From: Fischerella sp. PCC 9605
Lineage (GTDB): Bacteria; Cyanobacteriota; Cyanobacteriia; Cyanobacteriales; Nostocaceae
Reading direction: 5' to 3'
Assembly (NCBI RefSeq): GCF_000517105.1
Contig: NZ_KI912148.1
Span: 2,189,812-2,253,811, forward strand
DNA: 64,000 bases
Numbering within the stretch: position 1 is the first letter of the stretch; each line of letters starts with the position of its first letter. The notes under the pieces are model-generated. The model searched no databases and was not told the DNA's origin. It was given only the letters and a program-made list of their open reading frames with translations. Made by a program: the position numbers and the translations under genes. Shown in pieces: positions 1 through 8,763 of this stretch.

Positions 1-634
1 CATCCCAAGTACCTGCTATCTCTTCAGGCACACTTTGCGCGACAAAAGCACTTTTAATTACTGCTGCTGATTCTACTGCTTGTAACTCAAGCAATGAAGC
101 AACAATAAAACCATTGAGTTCTTTAGGGTTTTTATCAAAAATTTTCAGTTGTTGAGTCAGTACATCAATACATTTTTGACGTGTATTGGGATGCTGTTTA
201 CAAATTTCTTCTAAGCTGTTGATAGCGGTAATACGCGGAAAAACTCCGTGCGATTCATCAGCTAAATACGTTTGTAATTTAGGGATAGCAACTGCACCAA
301 TCATGCCGTAAACTTTTGGCATCTCTTCGTTTACCCAGTCGCTATCTTCCAGTTGATGAAATAGATGCATCAATGGTTCTATTGCTGCTTCTGCCTGCAA
401 TTGCCCCAATGCACGCCATGCATGGATAGGGGCCCAAACCTCCAAACTTGCAGAATCTGCCCCATTCAACTCTTGATCTACTGCCATCCTGATTAAATCA
501 GGGATGTGTTCTGTACCCAGACTTAATTCTGCGATATAGTCATACTTGCTTGTAATTGTATGACAATTACCGAAGGTCAGCAGTTTATCTACAGGTGGTT
601 GATAAATGGTGCGATTCGTCATTTGATTGGGCAT
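1..634 (-). CDS. HEAT-repeat-like protein, 3' end outside window
   Basis: The reading frame is open from an ATG at 634 to the window edge (about 211 residues visible). The start is supported by a strong AAAGGAG ribosome-binding site 7-8 bases upstream. The protein begins MPNQMTNRTIYQPPVDKLL and has alternating helix-like stretches (VWAPIHAWRALGQLQ, AAIEPLMHLFHQL) typical of HEAT or PBS-lyase-type repeats, which usually act as protein-interaction scaffolds. Its start lies only 13 bases after the stop of the frame-shifted recombinase tail, and the ribosome-binding site overlaps that stop, so translational coupling is possible. The exact family is not certain. Confidence 0.75.
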   Translation of the reverse strand, partial: MPNQMTNRTIYQPPVDKLLTFGNCHTITSKYDYIAELSLGTEHIPDLIRMAVDQELNGADSASLEVWAPIHAWRALGQLQAEAAIEPLMHLFHQLEDSDWVNEEMPKVYGMIGAVAIPKLQTYLADESHGVFPRITAINSLEEICKQHPNTRQKCIDVLTQQLKIFDKNPKELNGFIVASLLELQAVESAAVIKSAFVAQSVPEEIAGTWD

Positions 635-647
635 CTTGATACTCCTT

Positions 648-1189
648 TCAAAAACGCAAGTTCTGGAGTTCTCCAGCTTTGAGCTTTTGGAATTGTAAGA
701 GTGTATCGGGAAGGTTAGGAAACAGATAAAGCCCGGTTGATTCATCCTTGCTAATGGCGATCGTTCCGTTATGAATGCGATCGTAGATCCAGTGGGGTGA
801 AAGTTCTAAAGACTGGGCAACTTGAGGAACCGTAAGATAACCCGAAATCTCGCGGGGATGAGACTGGCTACGGTTTTGAAAAATATGATGTTTAAGCCGG
901 ATAGTTTTGACTGTACTGGGCAGGAGAGTTTTGCATAGTGGCGATCGATAACCTTGTGCCGTCAGTTGTTGAGCGATAACTTGGTCATCAATACTTTGTT
1001 GGCTCAAACTAACAACCTGAGTTTCCAATTCCTGGGCATTGGTGAGTTCAGCCAATGAACCAACTGGGATTGGCAGGTCAACATTAGTAGTGTCACCACC
1101 TTTCCAAATAATCCGAGTGCGAACTGTATCACGTGCAACACGATGAATGACGACCTTATCAATGAGGCAGCGTAGCAGAGATTTTTTTT
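648..1189 (-). pseudogene. C-terminal part of the serine recombinase, in a shifted frame
   Basis: This frame continues the recombinase encoded at 1159-2694 after a one-base phase change in a nine-A tract. If one A is skipped, translation runs from the coiled coil into KKSLLRCLIDKVVIHRV and RTRIIWKGGDTTNVDLPIP, then to the segment that also has its own in-frame ATG at 1055. Residues LTVPQVAQSLELSPHWIYDR look like an excisionase/MerR-type helix-turn-helix, a common C-terminal DNA-binding module in large serine recombinases of cyanobacteria. Either the gene is broken, or slippage on the A run makes a full-length protein of about 680 residues. Independent translation from the ATG at 1055 is a third possibility. 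Confidence 0.7.
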
Positions 1190-2694
1190 TGCACTTGTGT
1201 CAAGGTGCCACTGTGCCAAAGTTCAGGGAGCCTTTGTCCAATGTTAATAAAAGCAGTTTTGAGTTCTTTTGGTAGGTGATCTACTGTTTGAGGCTGCTGA
1301 CGTTGAGCATAGTTTTCTTGGGCAAGTTTTAGTTCGCGTAAAGCGTTTTCCCAACGCTGTTCTAGTTCGGCCGCTACCAATCGGTTATCCGGGTCAACCC
1401 GGTTAAACTGTCTTTCTGCTAGTGCTACTTGATACTGTAAACGTTGTATTTGTTGAGAGTGCGCTCGTTCCACTGTCTCTTGAGACTGCTGTTGGGTTTT
1501 GACAGCTTTGTGATAAGCATCTAGCTCTACAACTGACAAAGCTTCTAAAAAGGCATTGACTACGTACTCATCAATTGCATCAGCAGGAATATACTGACAA
1601 ACAGGCACACGATACTGCTGCCGTAAGGAGTTACAAATATAGCGGGTTGCGCCTTTGTACTGGACAACCATCTTGTGACCACATTCACCACAGTAAACTA
1701 TCCCATGCAGTAATGCTGCACCAGGGCGAGGGATACCACGAGTTTTATTGCGGTCATACTCAGCATAATTATCCATAAGCTGTGCCTGATTACGCTCGTA
1801 GGTTTGCCAACTGATGTAAGCTGGATATACGTCATTGACTCGGATTTTCCATTCGGCCATTGGCAATTGCTTTTGTTGTGGCTGATTTGAAACCAAACCA
1901 CGTTTGAGAGTACGTGTACGTCCATATACAAATGCACCAGCGTAGGCAGGATTTTTCAGAATTGAGATGATACTTGCCACGCTAGGCTTGCGCCAGAAAA
2001 TATCACCAAAGCGATTTCTCCGTGGAAGCAACAGCCCTTCACTGTTGAACGTCTGCAACACTTTGGAAGCTGACTTACGTTGCCCAAAAATCTCAAACAC
2101 TAAGTTAATTCGGTTAATCACCTCACGATTTGGGTCTTTCTGCACCACTCCCAGTTCATCACGAACCAAACCCACAGGTAAGGTGAGTGCCAGTTCACCA
2201 CGCCTGGCTTTGCTAAGAATCCCAGCACTTAAGCGGGAACGAATCGTATGCAACTCTACTTCGGAAATTTGTCCTTTGAGTCCCAACAATAATCGACCAT
2301 TGGCACTACTTGGATCATAAACCCCATCTCTGTCAGCAATCAAACAACCTCTGTAACCACACAAGTCCAGCAAGGGATACCAATCTGAGCAATTACGTGA
2401 CAGGCGAGTAACATCATAAGAGAGGATAATCCCTACTAATCCTAAAGTTACCTGGGCTAACAGTTCTTTAAAGCCTGGTCGCTGTTCTGCGCTGGCGGCG
2501 GTAATACCTAGATCAGTGTCAATTACCTCAATGTTATTATCCGACCAGCCCAGTTCTATAGCTCGCTGACGCAGAGCGTATTGCAGACGCAAACTCTCCT
2601 GATTGCTGATTAATTGATGTGGGGTAGACTGACGAATGTAGATTATCGCTTTGCGGTTCAGGTGTTGGAGTGTTACTAGCTCTGAGGTACTCAT
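1159..2694 (-). CDS. Large serine recombinase (resolvase/invertase family), main part
   Basis: A site-specific recombinase of the large serine type, which breaks and rejoins DNA through a serine-DNA intermediate. The N-terminal catalytic domain has the nucleophile motif IYIRQST (Ser about residue 23) and SYDVTRLSRNCSDW. A Recombinase domain follows (about 160-300, NPAYAGAFVYGRT), then a zinc-ribbon-like block (YCGECGHKM with later cysteines) and a long coiled coil. The frame ends prematurely with KKISATLPH just after a nine-A tract; the rest is in the next frame down to 648. The start is supported by AGGAGGT 4-5 bases upstream. Two small genes lie immediately upstream and overlap, as expected for one transcription unit. 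It may belong to an integrative or programmed-excision element. Confidence 0.85.
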   Translation of the reverse strand: MSTSELVTLQHLNRKAIIYIRQSTPHQLISNQESLRLQYALRQRAIELGWSDNNIEVIDTDLGITAASAEQRPGFKELLAQVTLGLVGIILSYDVTRLSRNCSDWYPLLDLCGYRGCLIADRDGVYDPSSANGRLLLGLKGQISEVELHTIRSRLSAGILSKARRGELALTLPVGLVRDELGVVQKDPNREVINRINLVFEIFGQRKSASKVLQTFNSEGLLLPRRNRFGDIFWRKPSVASIISILKNPAYAGAFVYGRTRTLKRGLVSNQPQQKQLPMAEWKIRVNDVYPAYISWQTYERNQAQLMDNYAEYDRNKTRGIPRPGAALLHGIVYCGECGHKMVVQYKGATRYICNSLRQQYRVPVCQYIPADAIDEYVVNAFLEALSVVELDAYHKAVKTQQQSQETVERAHSQQIQRLQYQVALAERQFNRVDPDNRLVAAELEQRWENALRELKLAQENYAQRQQPQTVDHLPKELKTAFINIGQRLPELWHSGTLTQVQKKISATLPH

Positions 2695-2791
2695 AAATTA
2701 CCTCCTGGAAGACGGTTTGTAGTTCGTCTGTGATTACTTCTTGGAGTGCTGGGGTGAGGCGTTCCCAGATCTCACGGGGTGGGATTGACAT
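2537..2791 (-). CDS. Small protein overlapping the recombinase start
   Basis: An 84-residue frame beginning MSIPPREIWERLTPAL, followed by an amphipathic helical segment (VITDELQTVFQEVIYEYL). The first 40 residues look protein-like. The tail (from about residue 40) overlaps the recombinase N-terminus in another frame and is low in structure, so only the first half may be under selection. It sits between the DUF5372-like gene and the recombinase, with overlaps on both sides, suggesting translational coupling. Function unknown. Confidence 0.5.
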   Translation of the reverse strand: MSIPPREIWERLTPALQEVITDELQTVFQEVIYEYLRASNTPTPEPQSDNLHSSVYPTSINQQSGEFASAIRSASASYRTGLVG

Positions 2792-3102
2792 AAAACCTCA
2801 CATTGTTTGGCTAACGTGACTAACTCAGTCACACTCTCTAATGTGAGCTTAGTACGTAAATACTGTTTTGGGAGAGCTAATTGGGTTGCTGATAAAGGAA
2901 TGCGTAAGCGCATATGACCTCGATAGGCTACTACCGCATGACCCTCACCACTTGGCGGGGTTGATATGGATATCACTGCAAACCTTCGCCCAAATAGTGG
3001 GTGCATCACATCAGTTACTTCTATGTCAGTTAAGTTTGCTGATGGGTTCTTGAGATGGGCATTAAGTAATGGTTTCGTTTGAAAGTTTTGCTCAACAATC
3101 AA
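2734..3102 (-). CDS. DUF5372-like small protein
   Basis: About 122 residues from a TTG start (the start is uncertain). The block VTDVMHPLFGRRFAVI followed by VVAYRGHMRLRIPLSATQL resembles the DUF5372 family, often found beside recombinase genes in bacteria. It overlaps the next small gene and lies in the same orientation as the recombinase, so the three form a probable operon. The family assignment is from memory of the HPLFG motif; function is unknown. Confidence 0.6.
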   Translation of the reverse strand: MIVEQNFQTKPLLNAHLKNPSANLTDIEVTDVMHPLFGRRFAVISISTPPSGEGHAVVAYRGHMRLRIPLSATQLALPKQYLRTKLTLESVTELVTLAKQCEVLCQSHPVRSGNASPQHSKK

Positions 3103-3221
3103 GTATCAGACTATAGCAGAATTTTTTTCCTTTACGCCAAATATGTATGTTTCTAAAGATGAAAGTCCTGGCTAAGAAGTTGCATCTCATGGTGTACAGT
3201 TTCTAGTTCCTTTTGAGTAAG

Positions 3222-4562
3222 CTATAGTTCTTGATAAGTAGTATTTAATGTATCTTTTGTTAACTGTAGTTCCTGGGTAAGGCTTGCTAGCTTGATATTT
3301 GAGCTTTCAAGTTCATTCTCAATCTCTTTATAGTGGGTGACATCAAAAAAAGTGAGATTTGCAGCAATGAGAGTATGACTCGGATCTGATATTGGTGTAA
3401 TGTGGATGTTTAGATAAATTGTGCCGTCGTCGGTTTTCCACTCTACATTTTTTAAGGCGATCGCGCGGCGATCGCGCTCTAGCTGTCTGAGCAAAGTCAT
3501 TGAATTTACAACTCGCCCTATCTCTAGATCTCGCACTGGCGCGCCTAAATCACTAGATTTCAGTGTAAACAGGGTGTTAGCCTGTTCGTTAGCCATAATT
3601 AAGCAGCCGTTGCGAGCCACTACTAGTTGGGGAAATGGACTAGACTCAAAGGCAGCTTGCCAAATGCGGATCTGGGTGTTTAAAGGGTCAACAGCTTTCT
3701 TGTTGCCAGTCTTGGTTCGGATCAGCAACTGGTCATCCAAAGTCAGATTCTCCCCTTTAGTAAAAATGCGATGCTTTAGACTGATAGGGGTGAAGATTGG
3801 TCTCTCGTTGGTCAAGCTTTCTGAGTTGCCCAGGAAGAGAAAGCTTTTATCAGTCAAGGCAAAATGAAAGCGAACCAAAATAGTTGCTTGGGTTTCGGGT
3901 TTGAAGTAGATTAGGACGTTGCGGCACACGAGCAGATCAATTTTGGACATGGGCGGATCAACAGCCAGATTGTGACGACCAAAAATGATTGGGGAGCGCA
4001 GTTTGGAGTGAAAAACATACCGCTGGTCGATTTTCTCAAAGTATTTAGACAGTAGGTCACTTGGAATGCCTGCTACCTCGTTTTCACTATAACTGGCTTG
4101 CCGTGCTTGTTTGAGCGCATCTTCATCTACATCCGTGGCGAAAATTTGCACTCGCTGCAAATATTGCTTGATGCCAAGGGCTTCCGCCAGTAACATAGCT
4201 AGTGTATACACTTCCTGTCCAGAAGCACAGCCAGCACTCCAAACTCGAATTCGTTCATACGGCTGCTTATGTGTAATGATTTGGGGAATGATTTTGTTAG
4301 CTAAATAATCCCAAGCATCGCGATCGCGAAAAAAGCCAGAACAGTTGATTAAGACAGTGTCAAACAAGGGAGTGCACTCTTCAGGATGTCCCTGTAAATA
4401 TTGCAAGTAGTTCGTATAGTTTTCAATTCTTAACTGCTGCATCCGGCGTTGGAACCGACGCATCAAAGAAGCACGCTTGTAACTCGTCAGATCGCAACCA
4501 CAGTTTTGCTTGAGGTAATCTAACAAAGCTTCAAAATCTGGGTTGTAATCTGATGTATTCAT
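3222..4562 (-). CDS. CheR-type methyltransferase with C-terminal PAS domain
   Basis: A protein-glutamate O-methyltransferase of the CheR family, which uses S-adenosylmethionine. An N-terminal helical CheR domain (DFEALLDYLKQNCGCDLTSY) is followed by the SAM-binding motif VWSAGCASGQEVYTLA and the catalytic-domain motif LLVCRNVLIYF. From about residue 300 there is a PAS domain (FESSPFPQLVVARNGCLIMA) and a short coiled coil. The ATG at 4562 is chosen because the domain starts there and AGGAAG precedes it; a longer frame to 4646 runs into a short tandem repeat. The coiled coil stops at a TAG (3222-3224), yet the same frame continues with coiled-coil-like residues to a second stop at 3153, suggesting a recent nonsense mutation. 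Confidence 0.85.
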   Translation of the reverse strand: MNTSDYNPDFEALLDYLKQNCGCDLTSYKRASLMRRFQRRMQQLRIENYTNYLQYLQGHPEECTPLFDTVLINCSGFFRDRDAWDYLANKIIPQIITHKQPYERIRVWSAGCASGQEVYTLAMLLAEALGIKQYLQRVQIFATDVDEDALKQARQASYSENEVAGIPSDLLSKYFEKIDQRYVFHSKLRSPIIFGRHNLAVDPPMSKIDLLVCRNVLIYFKPETQATILVRFHFALTDKSFLFLGNSESLTNERPIFTPISLKHRIFTKGENLTLDDQLLIRTKTGNKKAVDPLNTQIRIWQAAFESSPFPQLVVARNGCLIMANEQANTLFTLKSSDLGAPVRDLEIGRVVNSMTLLRQLERDRRAIALKNVEWKTDDGTIYLNIHITPISDPSHTLIAANLTFFDVTHYKEIENELESSNIKLASLTQELQLTKDTLNTTYQEL

Positions 4563-4588
4563 TTTATATGGCTTCCTGTTATTCAAGA

Positions 4589-4742
4589 GGGAACAGGGAA
4601 CGGGGAATAGGGAACAGAGGGTTTCTCTTGGGGATTTATACCCCACCTAAAACATGCACTTATAGAAGTGGGGTCTCTTGCTCCCGGAAGGGGAACAGAA
4701 AATAGAAAAAACTGTTTCCTGTTCCCTGTTCCCTATTCCCTT
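4589..4742. repeat. Short tandem repeats (GGGAACAG / CTGTTCCC) in inverted pair
   Basis: Units of GGGAACAGGGAA type at about 4590-4618 are mirrored by TTCCCTGTTCCCTATTCCC at about 4715-4741. This is the short tandem repeat style common in intergenic DNA of Nostocales. The two blocks could form a long hairpin between the CheR-PAS gene and the kinase remnant. Confidence 0.7.
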
Positions 4743-4778
4743 CTTCGATAAAACTTTAATTATTTTTTTATATCTTCC

Positions 4779-5200
4779 TTAAAGATTAACGCTAATCAAG
4801 GGCAGCTTGACGGTAAATGTTGCACCCTGCCCAACTCCATGACTTTCGGCATAGATTGTGCCACCGTGGAGTTCTACTAAGTGATGGGCGATCGCCAGTC
4901 CTAGCCCTAGCCCGCCTTTTGAGCCTGACGATTGACGAAAAGTGTCAAAAACATGGGGTAGAAACTCGGCACTAATACCAACGCCATTGTCACTTACCAC
5001 AATCTGGGCTTGAGTTTCGTTACCCTCAAGACGAACCTTAATTCTTCCTCCTTGAGGAGTAAATTTGACGGCGTTGGTAAGTAAATTTAAGACAATTTGT
5101 TGTAATCGGTCTGGATCGCCTTGGACTGTCGTTGGTAAAGGGTCAAGTATACACTCTAGGTGAATGTCTTTGGTTGCTTGAGCTTGATTTAAGCTAAAGC
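4779..5200 (-). pseudogene. Histidine kinase HATPase domain remnant
   Basis: The frame encodes the C-terminal ATP-binding half of a sensor kinase: an N box ([19 protein letters not shown]), then [20 protein letters not shown] and a [19 protein letters not shown]2 box, ending normally. There is no proper start: the frame opens at about 5200 after a stop, just inside the phosphotransfer domain. It is continuous in sense with the receiver/dimerisation fragment at 5227-5496 but separated by a short insertion. Probably a decayed hybrid kinase. Confidence 0.7.
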
Positions 5201-5226
5201 AAATTTAATTTGCATATTGAATTTTT

Positions 5227-5496
5227 TCAAACTCTTGTGGGGTGGGCATCTTGCCCGCCCAGATCATGCAACTTAAATGTGGAACAGCTTACTGTGGCGA
5301 TCGCAGCTTCAATTACTCCTTGCAGTTCAACTGGCTGGAGATTCAGGCTAATTTTACCCGCTGTGATGCGCGAGATATGATGAGCTAAAACACGGGTGAC
5401 AAGTTCTTGGGCAGAGAAGGGTTTGATCGGATAATCGTCAGCCCCAGCTTGAAGTCCTTCAATTACAGATTCTTCTCCGGCACGTGCAGACAGCAG
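5227..5496 (-). pseudogene. Receiver-domain end fused to histidine-kinase dimerisation remnant
   Basis: Starting from LLSARAGEESVIEGLQAGAD, the sequence matches the C-terminal half of a response-regulator receiver domain (conserved IKPFSAQEL, with the lysine present). It then jumps straight into the end of a kinase dimerisation domain (ISRITAGKISLNLQPVEL). The normal receiver N-terminus is replaced by a 21-bp tandem repeat. The segment breaks off at a GC-rich repeat at 5233-5260. Together with 4779-5200 it is the relic of one hybrid histidine kinase. Confidence 0.65.
5233..5260. repeat. Dispersed GC-rich repeat, half copy
   Basis: The sequence CTTGTGGGGTGGGCATCTTG plus GCCCGCCC recurs as a full inverted pair at 48445-48510. 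Here it interrupts the kinase remnant between the parts encoding VIEAAIATV and [13 protein letters not shown], so it marks the insertion that separated them. Confidence 0.6.
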
Positions 5497-5673
5497 GTCG
5501 AAATAGTTTCTGAGTTCACCGAAATAGTTTTTGAGTCTGCCGAAATAGTTTTTGAGTTCGCCGAAATAGTTTTTGAGTCTGCCGAAATAGTTTTTGAGTT
5601 CGCCGAAATAGTTTTTGAGTCTGCCGAAATAGTTTTTGAGTTCGCCGAAATAGTTTTTGAGTCTGCCGAAATA
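5497..5673. repeat. 21-bp tandem repeat, about 8.5 copies
   Basis: The unit alternates between GCCGAAATAGTTTTTGAGTCT and a form ending GAGTTC. Being a multiple of three with no stops, it is open on both strands: the minus strand reads as alternating YFGRLKN / YFGELKN heptads and the plus strand as EIVFESA / EIVFEFA. It replaces the N-terminal half of a receiver domain. There are no spacers, so it is not a CRISPR array. Confidence 0.9.
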
Positions 5674-5829
5674 GCTTCCCCTGCTTCTGTTCTCCCCTCG
5701 CACCAAAAACTTATAATGGTGTGTTAGCCTTTAGCGTAACGCAACGGCAATAAAGGGGGAGGAAAATCCACACCCCTTTTTGCCTCCCCTACGTATCTTT
5801 TCAAAAATAAAATATTAGTTCTATATTTA

Positions 5830-5857
5830 AATAAAAATTAGGTGGGTTACTCCCACC
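5830..5857 (-). terminator. Possible intrinsic terminator of the P-type ATPase gene
   Basis: On the minus strand a GGTGGG / CCCACC hairpin, about 30 bases after the ATPase stop, is followed by TAATTTTTATTT. The stem is short (6 bp) and the T run imperfect. Confidence 0.45.
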
Positions 5858-5888
5858 CTGATATACTCTTGGCGTGAATTTTAAGTCC

Positions 5889-8636
5889 TCAATTCGGAGG
5901 GTCAATCTTATTTACCACTGCCGCCCAAATAATCATTGGTGAACCCACAGCTAAACAGAACAACCACTGCTGAAAATTCAATGGCGCTGTTTCAAACACC
6001 TGATTAATCAAAGGCACGTGAGCAAAGATGATTTGCAAAATTATAGCTCCAACAATTCCAAAACCAATTGCCGGAATATCCACATTCTCTTCAATCGTAC
6101 CATCCATCTTGGCAATCAAATTCGGTATTAGTTGACTAATACTCAACAGATAAAAAATCCGCCCTGCAATCAAAGAATTTATCGCCATCGTCCGGGCTAA
6201 ATTTAAATTACCTGTGGTGTACTCAATATATTCAAAAACCCCAAAGATAACAATCCAGTTAAACAGAGAAATTGCCAAAATCCGCTTCATCCGGCTACTC
6301 GAAAGTAACGGTTCGTTGGGATGACGAGGCGGCTGTTTCATCACGTTTTTTGCCTTTGGTTCAAAAGCTAAAGGCACTGTCATCGTGATAGAATTCAGCA
6401 TATTTAACCAAAGAACTTGTAACGACAAAATCGGCAACTCTCTTGACAACAAGGTGCTTAACAAAATTGTCATTGACTCCCCACCATTGACAGGGAGAAT
6501 AAAATAAATCGCTTTTAAAAGATTCTTGTAAACCGCCCGTCCTTCTTCCACCGCTGCTTCAATCGAAGCAAAATTATCATCGGTAAGCAGCATATCCGCT
6601 GCTTCTTTAGCAACTTCCGTACCAGCACCGCCCATCGCAATACCAATGTCTGCTTGTTTTAATGCAGGTGCGTCATTGACACCATCCCCAGTCATAGCGA
6701 CTATCTCGCCTTTTGACTGCAAAGCTTCCACTAAACGCAGCTTTTGTTCTGGTGCAACACGAGCAAATACTACACCTTCTTCTGCTACATGTGCCAATTC
6801 TTGTTTATCCATCTGTGCTAGTTCTGCACCAGTAAATGCCAGAACAGAACCATTTTTATTAATTCCCATGCGTCTAGCTATTGCTTGGGCCGTTACAGCA
6901 TGATCGCCCGTAATCATCTTGACTTGAATTCCCGCTTCTTGACAGGCTTGTACTGCTTTCGTTGCACTTTCGCGAGGTGGATCTATCATCCCCTGCAATC
7001 CTAAAAAAATTAAGCCAGTATCAATATCGCCATGATCTACTGTGATTTGATCGTTGCTTACTGACTTTTTTGCCAGCGCTAGTACTCGCAACCCCTGCCG
7101 TGCCATAATATTCACTTCTCGCTCAATCGTTGTTTGGCGAAAAGTTTCTACACAGTCTATAGGGTGGGGTTGTCCATCAGTACTTAGCAACAGCGTACAG
7201 CGCTTGAGAATTGCCTCTGCTGAACCTTTGACATAAATAATCTTACCCCTGGGAGTTTCGTGCAAAGTTGCCATGTACTGAAACTCAGACTCAAAGGGTA
7301 TTCCATCCAGTCTAGGCATTTCGTTTGCTAAGGCAGACTGGCTAAAACCTGCTTTTTTCGCAGAGGTAATTAATGCCCCCTCTGTTGGATCGCCAACTAC
7401 TACCCACTTGCCATTCTTCTTTTCTAAGTGAGAATCATTGCACAATAATCCGGCGATCAGGCATTCTTGTAAACCTTTCTCGCTGTTCAAGCTAATTGGT
7501 TGGTCATTTACCAGGATTTCTCCTTCTGGTGCATAACCTACACCAGTAACTTCATACTGATGTCCTCCCGCGTAGATTGCTTGCACAGTCATCTGATTTT
7601 CTGTCAGGGTGCCAGTTTTATCAGAACAGACAACAGTCGCACTCCCTAAAGTCTCCACTGCTGGCAACTTGCGAATGATCGCGTGCCGCTGCGCCATGCG
7701 GGAAACACCAATTGCCAGTGTTACTGTCACTACTGCTGGTAGTCCCTCGGGAATGGCACTGACGGTTAAAGTTACAGCCGCTTCTAGGGCATCTTGCAAA
7801 TCTCTATAGCTGAGTCCCACCACAAACGTCAGGGTTGCCAATCCCAATACCACCCGTAACCAACTTTGGCTGAATTTATCAAATTTCCGAGTTAAGGGTG
7901 TGGAAAGGTCGGTATGACGTTCCATTAGTTGGGAAATTCGACCTGTTTCGGTGGCATTTCCTGTGGCAACTACAATACCCATCGCTTGTCCAAAGGTGAC
8001 GAAACCACCTGCATAAGCCATATTTTTACGCTCAGCCAAGGGAGTGTCAGCCTTTAAAATTTGGGTATTTTTTTCTACCGCTACTGACTCACCTGTGAGT
8101 GCTGATTCATCAACTTGTAAATTTCGTACTTGCACTAACCGCAAATCTGCTGGCACTTTGTCACCAGAGGCAAGCATGACTAAATCGCCTGGTACTAACT
8201 CTCGGGATTGTACGCGTAATTTCTTACCATCACGAATCACAGTAGTTTCTGTAGTAATGGCTTTGGCTAGTGCCGCGATCGCACTTTCAGCTTTGGATTC
8301 CTGTATAAATCCAATGATGGCGTTGGTGGTAGTAACACCCCAAATCACCCCAGCATTCACAAAACTGCCTGAGATCGCTTTGACTAATCCCGCACCCAGC
8401 AAAATTATCAGCAGTGGCTGGTTAAATTGCAGCAAAAATTTCAACCACCAAGGTTTGCCTTTCTTCGCTGTTAGTTCATTCGCACCAAAATCAGTTAACC
8501 GCCGTTTCGCCTCAACACTACTCAAACCTTTTTCTAAGTCAGTTTCTAAGTAGGCGATCGCTGTCGCAGTTTCTAAAGTATGCCAAACTTTGGGCTGCTC
8601 TTGGGGCAGTCCGACTGAAGATATAGTTTGAACCAT
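5889..8636 (-). CDS. Cation-transporting P-type ATPase (P2 type)
   Basis: A 915-residue membrane ATPase of the usual length for bacterial P2 pumps. In order: N-terminal cation-ATPase domain (LSSVEAKRRLTDFGANEL), TGES actuator motif (DESALTGESV), M4 motif PEGLP, phosphorylation site DKTGTLT, hinge MTGDGVNDAPALKQAD, and C-terminal membrane segments. Compared with SERCA-type Ca2+ pumps, the M4 PEGLP and the M5 Asn...Glu pair (VNGGES) are kept. In M6 the aspartate that follows the LWxN motif by four residues is replaced by serine (LWLNMLNS), so Ca2+ specificity is doubtful and another cation (Na+, K+ or H+) is possible. It resembles the Pma1-like ATPases of cyanobacteria. Confidence 0.9.
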   Translation of the reverse strand: MVQTISSVGLPQEQPKVWHTLETATAIAYLETDLEKGLSSVEAKRRLTDFGANELTAKKGKPWWLKFLLQFNQPLLIILLGAGLVKAISGSFVNAGVIWGVTTTNAIIGFIQESKAESAIAALAKAITTETTVIRDGKKLRVQSRELVPGDLVMLASGDKVPADLRLVQVRNLQVDESALTGESVAVEKNTQILKADTPLAERKNMAYAGGFVTFGQAMGIVVATGNATETGRISQLMERHTDLSTPLTRKFDKFSQSWLRVVLGLATLTFVVGLSYRDLQDALEAAVTLTVSAIPEGLPAVVTVTLAIGVSRMAQRHAIIRKLPAVETLGSATVVCSDKTGTLTENQMTVQAIYAGGHQYEVTGVGYAPEGEILVNDQPISLNSEKGLQECLIAGLLCNDSHLEKKNGKWVVVGDPTEGALITSAKKAGFSQSALANEMPRLDGIPFESEFQYMATLHETPRGKIIYVKGSAEAILKRCTLLLSTDGQPHPIDCVETFRQTTIEREVNIMARQGLRVLALAKKSVSNDQITVDHGDIDTGLIFLGLQGMIDPPRESATKAVQACQEAGIQVKMITGDHAVTAQAIARRMGINKNGSVLAFTGAELAQMDKQELAHVAEEGVVFARVAPEQKLRLVEALQSKGEIVAMTGDGVNDAPALKQADIGIAMGGAGTEVAKEAADMLLTDDNFASIEAAVEEGRAVYKNLLKAIYFILPVNGGESMTILLSTLLSRELPILSLQVLWLNMLNSITMTVPLAFEPKAKNVMKQPPRHPNEPLLSSSRMKRILAISLFNWIVIFGVFEYIEYTTGNLNLARTMAINSLIAGRIFYLLSISQLIPNLIAKMDGTIEENVDIPAIGFGIVGAIILQIIFAHVPLINQVFETAPLNFQQWLFCLAVGSPMIIWAAVVNKIDPPN

Positions 8637-8763
8637 AACTTAATTCTTTTTAAAGGTGTTATCTTATATATAACACTCTTAATTAGTGCTAAGCTTGATT
8701 CTGCACTAAAATCATTAAATGATTGTTATCATATTTTTCAATACTTGCTGTCTTGTATAAGCA

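Noticed and set aside
5497-5673. CRISPR array
   Set aside because: Direct repeats are contiguous with no unique spacers and no cas genes nearby.
5407-5727. Plus-strand frame of EIVFESA/EIVFEFA repeats
   Set aside because: It is only the opposite strand of the 21-bp tandem repeat and has no conserved domain.
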